Source: Pseudomonadota bacterium
GTDB taxonomy: Bacteria; Desulfobacterota; Desulfobacteria; Desulfobacterales; Desulfolunaceae
Reading direction: 5' to 3'
Assembly: GCA_018818835.1 (NCBI GenBank)
Contig: JAHIRD010000027.1
Location: forward strand, 1-64,000
Length of the DNA stretch: 64,000 bases
Made by a program: the position numbers and the translations under genes. A model generated the notes under the pieces. The model saw only the letters and a list, made by a program, of their open reading frames with translations, was not told where the DNA came from and ran no database searches. Below are positions 18,775 through 26,364 of the stretch, in pieces (position 1 is the stretch's first letter; every line of letters begins with the position of its first letter).

Positions 18775-18966
18775 TGTCATTCCGGGCGGGGATTCTTCTG
18801 TTTCCGACGTTTAAATCGTCTATAGACGCATCCGGGCCCTTCAGACGGGAATGTGACGCCGACCCGGAATCCATGGTCTTGGGTCAGGGAGGATGAAATT
18901 GAATAGAACGGTTATGCGTTTACGGATATGGATTCCGGGTCACAAAAAGCCGTGCCCGGAATGACA
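18775..18966. mobile_element. 192-base MITE/REP-like element with GGAATGACA ends
   Basis: Terminal inverted repeats TGTCATTCCGGGC (18775-18787) and GCCCGGAATGACA (18954-18966) are perfect over 13 bases, with internal GACCCGGAATCCATGG and ATGGATTCCGGGTC also inverted. No coding capacity. Elements with these ends are widespread in bacteria. Confidence 0.65.
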
Positions 18967-19303
18967 CAGCGGAGTGATAGGCCATGACCTACTCTTCTGT
19001 TACATATGGTTTTAATTGCCTTCCTGGATTTTCCACGCCTCGTCATGGAAGCCTGTGAACGTATACAAAAAAGATGTTTCCAGGCGCCAGCCCGGGAAAC
19101 GTGTATGATTTAACCATGAACGCATACATGTTTTCTTTTCTCCTTGACAAGCCGTCAATCTGCAGCCTAATTAAGCTGCAATCATAATAAATTATGTAAC
19201 GTTTTTAACGTTAAATTATAAAATTGGATTATCAATTTTCAGTAATTTAAGTTTTTTTGAAATATCGTTTTAATCTTTTATTGACAGTGATCTTGGGGAT
19301 ACA

Positions 19304-20308
19304 ATGAAAATACGTTTTTTTGTCGTGTGTTTAATTTTTTTTAGCAATTCTTTCCTTGCATATTCAGAGACTGAATTAGAGATAAACAGCCATGTTCTAG
19401 GGGGTATTTCACTGGGGTATGAAAACAGAAATTTTAAAATTTCCAGTGCGCTTGAAGAAGAGGGAATCGTTATCGAGCCCAGTGGTTTCAGTGTGATTTA
19501 CAGTCGTGTAAATGTATTTCCCGATAGCTTTGATCTGAATTTGGGCTATAGGACATCCATTGATAATAAAAAAAATGAATCGGGTAGTTTTAATAATGAT
19601 AATAAATCGTTCCAGGTTATTGATATCAATTTAAGACCCTTGGCATTATTTCATGTGTTCAATGTGGAATTCGGATATTATAAATATCTGCATTATACTT
19701 TTTTTGAAGTCAAAGATACCGCGTACGCATCAGGTGGTGAGTATTATTTGTTTAATAATAATGAATTGCATGTCCAGAATCTGGCCATTGGGGATAGGGG
19801 ATTGTTTACAATTGATATTTCAAAATATTACTTAAATTATTATTTTGGACGTGCAAATAAACCTATCCCGCTCTATGTTGGAATTGAATATGCAAATACA
19901 ATAAGGCCCATGACAACAAACGGAGATTACAATGGATTGAGCCATAGAGAAATAAGGTTTGATGAGGAATTTAGTGAAACAACACTAAAGTTGGGATGGA
20001 AGAGTAATGATATTTCTGCTGCTGCCAATGGATTTTTTCTGAAAGAGATTAACGTGTTTTACAGCGATGTTGTGACATCGGACAAGTATACAGATCTTTC
20101 ATTGACCCATGCTGAAATAGAATATTCCTATGGTGCCTATATAGAGCCTGCTTATAAGTTCAAATACAATTTTTTTGACTTGAAAAATGACTCTGAAATA
20201 GTTGTCAGCGCGTTTTTAAGTGAACAAGATACCATCAGTACGGCTGAACATAGTGATGAAATGATTTTTTGGTACGGGGTTCATTTTTCATTTTATCATT
20301 GTTTTTAA
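19304..20308 (+). CDS. Orphan outer-membrane-like protein
   Basis: 334 residues. Signal peptide (IRFFVVCLIFFSNSFLAYS) followed by alternating amphipathic strands rich in Tyr, Phe and Asn (for example YYLNYYFGRANKPIPLYVGIEY) and a C-terminal FHFSFYHCF-like aromatic end, all typical of a small beta-barrel. The coding sequence is visibly more AT-rich than neighbours, suggesting transfer. GGGG precedes the ATG by seven bases. Two AACGTT motifs (19198-19203, 19207-19212) lie about 100 bases upstream. No family recognised. Confidence 0.7.
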   Translation: MKIRFFVVCLIFFSNSFLAYSETELEINSHVLGGISLGYENRNFKISSALEEEGIVIEPSGFSVIYSRVNVFPDSFDLNLGYRTSIDNKKNESGSFNNDNKSFQVIDINLRPLALFHVFNVEFGYYKYLHYTFFEVKDTAYASGGEYYLFNNNELHVQNLAIGDRGLFTIDISKYYLNYYFGRANKPIPLYVGIEYANTIRPMTTNGDYNGLSHREIRFDEEFSETTLKLGWKSNDISAAANGFFLKEINVFYSDVVTSDKYTDLSLTHAEIEYSYGAYIEPAYKFKYNFFDLKNDSEIVVSAFLSEQDTISTAEHSDEMIFWYGVHFSFYHCF

Positions 20309-20318
20309 CCATATAGTT

Positions 20319-23300
20319 TCAGGTTGTTTTAGTATGCAGAATCTCAACAATCGGGATTTCCCATGATTCAACCTTTAGATTGAAGCTCTCATTTACGTGA
20401 CCGTCATTCTGCCCCCTTTTTACCATACCCAGGACCTTTGCATTGACAATGGCCTGGGTTTTGTTTTTCCATGTTTCCGTGGCTTTTTTTGAAAGGGTTG
20501 CAAGGCTCTGCCCCAAGGTGTTGACGATATGAATTCGGTTTTCCTGTTCGATTAAACGGACCTTGTCCCCTGTTTTCAGGGCGGCCAGATTTATGTGAAG
20601 TTTATGCGTTTCAGGATAAAAACCGGCATAGGAAATATACAGATCTTCCATTCCGAGAATACTTACGGTCAGGTCTTCGGAAAAACCTTGGAGTTCTGAC
20701 ACGGCGGCGGTTGTTTCATGGGTGGCGGGATGCCCCGTGAGTGCCTGGATATGGGGATTTGCCCTGCCGTCGAGTCGGCACAGATAAAGGGCTTTTTCTG
20801 CCCGTGTCATGCCCACGTAGAACAAACGCCGCTCTTCTTCCATGTCTTGATGATGCCAGCCGCCATCCAGAATAAAGACATAGGGAAATTCCATGCCTTT
20901 GACACTGTGAACGGTTCCCATGAACACACCGGTGCCTGTTTTGTGCTCCCGTTTGTCTTCAAGTAAGGTTTCCAGAACAAAATCTTTGGTCCGTGACAGG
21001 GAAATTTCCATATCCGGCGTGAGCTTACACCATGCCGTGAGAATCTGCTCCACCTGGTTGGTCCAGGTATTTTTAGACTCAAAACGGTCCAGGATGTCCT
21101 TTTTCAATTGTTCGGGGTGTATGCTTTGTTTTTTATTTTCTGTCAGATAATCTATCAGGGCCTGGATTTCCCTGATTTTGATTATGGGAAAACCCACGCT
21201 GTTTTTGATGGAATAGCAGAATTCCATGCCCTCTTTGGCCAAGGCCATGCGAAGGGCGACCAGATAGGGATGGGCAATGCCCTGGCGGGATATCACCGCA
21301 AAATCACCGGGGCAGGCTTCCGGGTTGTTCTGAAGGATTCCTTTGATCGTATCTGCTACAAACACGGCCTGGGAGGCCACATCTCGGACATGGACAATCT
21401 GAACAGGCTCGGCCTTTGAATTTTGATCGGATTTGCGTTTCCGGTTGATGCGGCCGGGTTTGTCTGTTTTCATACGATCTTTGTTCAAGGCGATCAGGGC
21501 ATTGGCCGCTTCAATGATGGGGTATGACGATCTGTAATTTTCAACCAGGTAAAAGGATTCGGCCTCATAATCGTTCTGGAATTGCTTGATAAAGGCCACA
21601 TTGGCATGTCGAAATCCGTAGATGCTCTGGTCATCGTCCCCCACGGCCATGATGGCGATGCGGGAATCCCTGTCTTTCTCAAGCCTGCCGGTCAGGGCTG
21701 AGATGAATGAGTATTGCCGGGCGTCGATGTCCTGGTATTCATCCACAAGAATGTAACGGTATTGGGCCAGAAGCGTGTCCCTGGCTTCCTGGGCATCAAG
21801 ACCTTCGATTTCTTTGGCCCCGGCTAAGATATCAACGGCTTCGTCAATGACCGTATCAAAATTAAACTCGGACAAGCCTGTTTTTTCAATGAGGGACCGG
21901 CCGGTGATCCGCATGGCAAATCCATGATAGGTCATGGCCGTGACAAAATCCGCGCTCCGGCCCACCAGTGCCTTGATCCTCTTTCTAAGCTCGATCATGG
22001 CCTGGTGGTTGAAGCATAAGACAAGGATGGATGCGGGGTCCACGGATTTGGCTTTGATCAGCCAGGCGCAACGATGAACGATGGTTCGTGTTTTTCCCGA
22101 ACCGGGGCCGGCCAGGACCAGGATGTTTTTTTCGGGAGGGGCCGCCACAATGGTTTCCTGGATGGTATTTTCCAAACTCTGGATAATTCGCTTATAGGCA
22201 TCGGAGGTCATGGCGGTTTCGATGATTTTTTTCTGATCCTGAAAATAGTGATGGACAAATCCCTCATAGGACGATGTGAAATAGTCGCTGACAAAGGAAA
22301 GGGCGGATTTGATTTTTTCAAGACCCAGGTGGGCGTATTTCTCCATCACATGAACCTGGACATTTTTCTGGGCATAATGATGGGACAAGGGCTCGTAATC
22401 GCCTTTGGTGTACTGCCGAGTTTGACTTTCGGGAAGCACGGATAGCGTCAGAGCCTGGCGGAACACGCCCAGCCCGTTTTGAAGGGTGATGATTTTTAAG
22501 TCGTGCAGGTAAAGCAGGCACTGTTCGACCAGTGAGGTTGTATCCCCTGTGTATGCAGAAAGAAACAGGTCCAACTGCATGGCCTTGATGATATCGGACA
22601 TGAAAAATTCAGTCATGACCTGGGCCTGGCCATGTCTCAGGTGGGGTGGCAGACAGGCGATGATGGCTTCAACACAGATCCGGGAACCATTGTGCCGAAG
22701 AGTCATCCGCTTTTTGATGTCATCCCAGGGAAATTTGACATAAACCCGGTGTTGTTCAAGGCCTTGTTTCCCTGAAATTTTTAAACTTTTCCCCTGATTT
22801 TCCCCCTTGTCCTGGGCCATGGCCCGAATGATTTTTTCCACACTGTCGACATTGACCTGCTCAAAACCCTGGTCTTTCAATCGCTGGGACATAAGCCTGA
22901 GATTGATGACGTCTGGTATATCCGGGCTCATCCACGCATCGGGTGCCATGTCCTGCATGATCCGGAGCATGGCTTCCTCCACGTTGGAGAAAAAATCAAG
23001 TTGGGATGGGGCGCTTCCTTTTCCCTTGGGTTTGACAAAGGCGGTCATGACCGTGCCTTCCCGGATCAAACCGGCTTCGGCCATCTGGGATAAGAGCCTT
23101 ATCACATACCGGGAGTCGAGATAATCCGACGGCAGCTTATCAATGCGTCCCAGGGCTGTGCAGATGTCATCGGCGGACAGAAGCTTGTCTTTATCGGCAT
23201 TGAACAAGGTGCTGAGCACGGTCAGATAAACAGCTTTCATTATTTTTGAAAGATTAAGGGCCTCTATTTTCTGTTCAGCTTCGGCCATATCCCGGACACG

Positions 23301-25499
23301 GGGCGTTCCTTTGAAAAAAAGGGTCTGATTATAAGACCGCTCAATAAATCCCTTTCGTTCAAGCCAGCTGACACCGATCCGTGCCCGGTTGTCATCGTTT
23401 GAACTGTCTTTGTAACCGATCAGGCGCATGATCTCACCGGGGGTGATCACGATGTCCGGAGCATTGGCTCCCCGTTTTTTCAAAATGCTTAGAATTTTTC
23501 GGATGTCTTTAAACGAGAGGCGGGAATAGGCATTCAGTGAAAACTGGTTTTCAATGTCTTCCTGCTCATACAAAAGGATGCAGTCCGAGGGATTTAAATC
23601 CCGTCCGGCACGTCCGGCCTCCTGCAGATAATTTTCCAGGGAACCGGGCGTATCGGCATGAATCACCAGGCGGATGTCTTTTTTATCAATGCCCATGCCA
23701 AAGGCATTGGTGGCGCAGATCACGGGGATATTTCCGGCAACAAAATCATCCTGGATATTGCGTTTGTCCGGTTCGCTCCGGCCTGCATGGAACGCCTTTG
23801 AGGGGATGCCTTTTTCATTTAAAAATTCGCTGATCATTTCCGTGTTTTTTTGTGTGGCACAATACACGATGGCACCACTTGCTGGCTCCGTGAGATACTC
23901 TTGAATGCAGTTGGCAATCACATCATATTTTTCGTTTTTTGTCACAGGCCAGACCTGGAAATGAAGATTGTCCCGCTGGACACCCCCTTCGAAACGGACC
24001 AGATTCAAGCCAAGGTGTTCATTGAAATGGCTGGAAATTTCTTCGATCACATCTTTTTTGGCTGTGGCTGTGAATGCCCCCACCAGGGGGAAGGTTTTGG
24101 ATGCTTTAACGTAGTTTGAAATGAATTCGGTCACATGGAGGTAATCCGGCCTGAAATCGTGGCCCCACTTGGACAGGCAATGGGCCTCGTCAAAGACCCA
24201 GCAACCCACATCCCGTGTCTTGATCAACTCGGCTATGCTGATATTGCGAAGCTGCTCCGGAGAAATATACAAAAGGCCGATATCCCCAAGCCGGACCTTG
24301 TCCATGACCGCCCCCCGCTCGGGCAGGGTCAGGCTGCCGTTGATGGCGGCTGAGGATTCCATTCCGGTTGAGCTGTTCAAATTATCCACCTGGTCTTTCA
24401 TCAGGGCTTTCAAGGGCGAGATCACCACGGTCAGATCTCCCAGACGGTGATAGCGGTGAAGGGCCGGAATCTGGTAACAGATGGATTTCCCGCCGCCTGT
24501 GGGCAGGATGCCGAGCAGGGATTTTCCTGCAAGGTTGGCTTCGATGATCTCTTTTTGGAGCACCCGGCCATCGGATAAGGCCCTGTAATGTTCAAACCCG
24601 AAAAATTGCTTGAGTAAGGCTTCAGAATCATGATTTGTAAGGCAGTAAGCACAGGAATCGTTTCCACAGGCATACCTGAGTGTTCGAACCCATGAGGCTA
24701 TTTCGTTGAATTCATGCTTGACCCAGGGCGGGATGATGGAGTTGCCGCCCGAGACCCTGATCCAGGACAGGATATAGGCCAGCATGGGCCGTTTGGACGG
24801 GTGGCTGCAACAGGCATTCCATACCGTTTCAAGCCCTGTATCGCAGACTTTTCCACGACAGATCTCACGGAACCTGAATTTTGCCGCAGCCTCATCTGGA
24901 GCAGGTCCGGATAAACAATGAAACACCTGGGATAGTCCTGTGATGTTCGACAACTCAAATGCAAAATTGTACACGGAAAGAAGGCCGGGTTCCCTGGCGT
25001 TTAAGTCAACAAAGGCGGCCAGCTGGTCATCAAAAACAGCTCGGGCAAGGCGGGCATCGGCCACGGGATCGTTTTTGCTGTGTTTGACCAGCTTATAATC
25101 CTTGACCAGTTTGTGATAGGGATTTTCCGGAAAGGCCAGGGGGGATAAAAACAAGGTATCGATAACCGGAAGCTTTAAAAAACCGGCTTCAGGATGGATG
25201 TCCCTGGCCACGGCAAGGTCATGGTTCACAATGTTGTGCCCCAGAATAAAATCTGCATCCCGTGCAAATTCCGAAAGCCAGTTGAACGCCGTTTTTAAAT
25301 GCTTGATATCTTTTTTCTCAAAGACCCTGCCATCCAAAACCGCCCCAATATGATACAGCTCACCACGGGGAACGGTTTCAAAGTCAATGACAAGAATATG
25401 CTTGAACCTGTCTTTGACCTGATCCAACAGATCTTTGTGGGCATATTTGTGGGGTATATTTATGGGCATATGTTCCGTTGGGTTCACCACAGAGATCAC
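20319..25499 (-). CDS. DEDD exonuclease-RecQ-UvrD fusion helicase
   Basis: 1726 residues in one frame. Order: N-terminal DEDD-type 3'-5' exonuclease (about 30-180; acidic VIDFETV, GHNIVNHD and NDPVADARLA), a small cysteine cluster (CGNDSCAYC, about 278), RecQ helicase (Walker A LPTGGGKS about 340, DEAH at about 440, motif VI YLQEAGRAGRD about 630), a winged-helix/RQC-like middle, then a complete UvrD-type SF1 helicase (Walker A AGPGSGKT about 1131, VDEYQD about 1251, DDDQSIYGFR, NYRS, TVHSVKGMEF, YVGMTRAEKALYL about 1560). One polypeptide thus carries opposite-polarity helicase engines plus a nuclease. Role inferred: recombination, repair or defence against foreign DNA. Upstream lie a ParDE pair and a Pif1-like helicase in the same orientation. 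Confidence 0.88.
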   Translation of the reverse strand: MISVVNPTEHMPINIPHKYAHKDLLDQVKDRFKHILVIDFETVPRGELYHIGAVLDGRVFEKKDIKHLKTAFNWLSEFARDADFILGHNIVNHDLAVARDIHPEAGFLKLPVIDTLFLSPLAFPENPYHKLVKDYKLVKHSKNDPVADARLARAVFDDQLAAFVDLNAREPGLLSVYNFAFELSNITGLSQVFHCLSGPAPDEAAAKFRFREICRGKVCDTGLETVWNACCSHPSKRPMLAYILSWIRVSGGNSIIPPWVKHEFNEIASWVRTLRYACGNDSCAYCLTNHDSEALLKQFFGFEHYRALSDGRVLQKEIIEANLAGKSLLGILPTGGGKSICYQIPALHRYHRLGDLTVVISPLKALMKDQVDNLNSSTGMESSAAINGSLTLPERGAVMDKVRLGDIGLLYISPEQLRNISIAELIKTRDVGCWVFDEAHCLSKWGHDFRPDYLHVTEFISNYVKASKTFPLVGAFTATAKKDVIEEISSHFNEHLGLNLVRFEGGVQRDNLHFQVWPVTKNEKYDVIANCIQEYLTEPASGAIVYCATQKNTEMISEFLNEKGIPSKAFHAGRSEPDKRNIQDDFVAGNIPVICATNAFGMGIDKKDIRLVIHADTPGSLENYLQEAGRAGRDLNPSDCILLYEQEDIENQFSLNAYSRLSFKDIRKILSILKKRGANAPDIVITPGEIMRLIGYKDSSNDDNRARIGVSWLERKGFIERSYNQTLFFKGTPRVRDMAEAEQKIEALNLSKIMKAVYLTVLSTLFNADKDKLLSADDICTALGRIDKLPSDYLDSRYVIRLLSQMAEAGLIREGTVMTAFVKPKGKGSAPSQLDFFSNVEEAMLRIMQDMAPDAWMSPDIPDVINLRLMSQRLKDQGFEQVNVDSVEKIIRAMAQDKGENQGKSLKISGKQGLEQHRVYVKFPWDDIKKRMTLRHNGSRICVEAIIACLPPHLRHGQAQVMTEFFMSDIIKAMQLDLFLSAYTGDTTSLVEQCLLYLHDLKIITLQNGLGVFRQALTLSVLPESQTRQYTKGDYEPLSHHYAQKNVQVHVMEKYAHLGLEKIKSALSFVSDYFTSSYEGFVHHYFQDQKKIIETAMTSDAYKRIIQSLENTIQETIVAAPPEKNILVLAGPGSGKTRTIVHRCAWLIKAKSVDPASILVLCFNHQAMIELRKRIKALVGRSADFVTAMTYHGFAMRITGRSLIEKTGLSEFNFDTVIDEAVDILAGAKEIEGLDAQEARDTLLAQYRYILVDEYQDIDARQYSFISALTGRLEKDRDSRIAIMAVGDDDQSIYGFRHANVAFIKQFQNDYEAESFYLVENYRSSYPIIEAANALIALNKDRMKTDKPGRINRKRKSDQNSKAEPVQIVHVRDVASQAVFVADTIKGILQNNPEACPGDFAVISRQGIAHPYLVALRMALAKEGMEFCYSIKNSVGFPIIKIREIQALIDYLTENKKQSIHPEQLKKDILDRFESKNTWTNQVEQILTAWCKLTPDMEISLSRTKDFVLETLLEDKREHKTGTGVFMGTVHSVKGMEFPYVFILDGGWHHQDMEEERRLFYVGMTRAEKALYLCRLDGRANPHIQALTGHPATHETTAAVSELQGFSEDLTVSILGMEDLYISYAGFYPETHKLHINLAALKTGDKVRLIEQENRIHIVNTLGQSLATLSKKATETWKNKTQAIVNAKVLGMVKRGQNDGHVNESFNLKVESWEIPIVEILHTKTT

Positions 25500-25541
25500 C
25501 TGTGGACCAAGAGAATAAATGGGTGATCTGCTTGTTTTATC

Positions 25542-25591
25542 CTGCCTCCGGCGGCCCTCCCGGGGGGACGGATTTTAAAAATCTGGACAAA
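25542..25591. repeat. GC-rich palindromic repeat upstream of the RecQ-UvrD gene
   Basis: Contains CCTCCGGCGGCCCTCCCGGG followed by the palindrome GATTTTAAAAATC. It is nearly identical to 28948-28996 upstream of the Pif1-like gene; the second palindrome there reads GATTTAAGAAATC, so the pairing is conserved while bases differ. Confidence 0.75.
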
Positions 25592-25634
25592 TGAATTTTT
25601 ATTTTTTGTTGGGCCACCCATCATCAATTTATTG

Positions 25635-25934
25635 TTAATTTTCTGAAAGATGTTTTTCAACATCCATACGTTGATGTAAAATTCTAATGATATGGATATG
25701 GGTGGGACTTGCTTTGTAAAAAATCATATGCTGCCCTAAATGGCACTTACGATAGTCCGGGTAGATTTCCTCGCAAGACTGTCCAAGATGCGGTTCCCGT
25801 GCAATCGCCTGGAAACATTTATCCAGTTTGGATAGATACCGGTTTCGTTGTTCTTGCCCCCAATGTTCTTTCGTATACCGACCAATGTCTTTCATGTCGG
25901 AAATGGCCTGTTTCGTCAGACGTATGTTCAGCAT
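25635..25934 (-). CDS. parE: ParE-family toxin
   Basis: 99 residues. ParE pattern: RLTKQAISDMKDIGRYTKEHWG, CEEIYPDYRKCHLGQHMIFYK and HIIRILHQRMDVEKHL. It follows the antitoxin stop by three bases. Probable gyrase poison, inferred from family. Confidence 0.88.
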   Translation of the reverse strand: MLNIRLTKQAISDMKDIGRYTKEHWGQEQRNRYLSKLDKCFQAIAREPHLGQSCEEIYPDYRKCHLGQHMIFYKASPTHIHIIRILHQRMDVEKHLSEN

Positions 25935-25937
25935 AAA

Positions 25938-26180
25938 TTAATGATTTTTCTCGTTGTCCAGTTCTTGTATTATACCATTTAATGAATACTCACCATAACC
26001 GCTATTTTCTCCTTCATCCAAGGCATGCCGCAGAGCGGCCAACTTGAGTTCCTTCTCCTCAAGGAGTCGTAAGCCAGCTCTTATGGCTTCACTGGCTGAT
26101 GAATATCGACCATTTTCAATTTGCTGTGAGATAAACGTTTCAAAGTGCCGCCCTAATGTTACACTGGTATTCTTTTGCAT
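25938..26180 (-). CDS. parD: ParD-family (ribbon-helix-helix) antitoxin
   Basis: 80 residues. ParD pattern: SVTLGRHFETFISQQIENGRYSSASEAIRAGLRLLEE, then a disordered toxin-binding tail. GGAGGAG precedes the ATG. It should repress its own promoter at 26204-26238. The pair sits between two large helicase genes. Confidence 0.9.
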   Translation of the reverse strand: MQKNTSVTLGRHFETFISQQIENGRYSSASEAIRAGLRLLEEKELKLAALRHALDEGENSGYGEYSLNGIIQELDNEKNH

Positions 26181-26203
26181 GTTCTACTCCTCCAAAATAT
26201 TAT

Positions 26204-26238
26204 AATACCTATATATAATATTTATTGGTATAAATCAA
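26204..26238 (-). promoter_or_regulatory. parDE promoter with overlapping inverted repeat
   Basis: On the minus strand TTGATT (26233-26238) and TATATA (26210-26215) are 17 bases apart. ATACC (26205-26209) and GGTAT (26227-26231) form an inverted repeat over the spacer and the edge of the -10 element, a fitting site for ParD binding. Confidence 0.45.
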
Positions 26239-26364
26239 AGGGCAATGAGGTAACGGTCGTTAATTATTTTACCTTAAGTAGACAGAATTATCACGATAGC
26301 TAATTTTGTGATGATTTTTCATTTTAGGATTACCTTTCTGTGGAAAAGGATTTTTTAATGACAC

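Larger units (their letters stand above)
17398..19303. other. Accessory debris region without an intact gene
   Basis: About 1.9 kb containing an HTH remnant (17726-17887), a duplicated 110-base segment (17535-17644 and 18300-18410), a long cruciform-type palindrome (18425-18501), a 192-base element with 13-base inverted ends (18775-18966), and a GTGTATGATTTA-type repeat (19092-19126). No frame above about 75 codons looks real. Confidence 0.65.
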
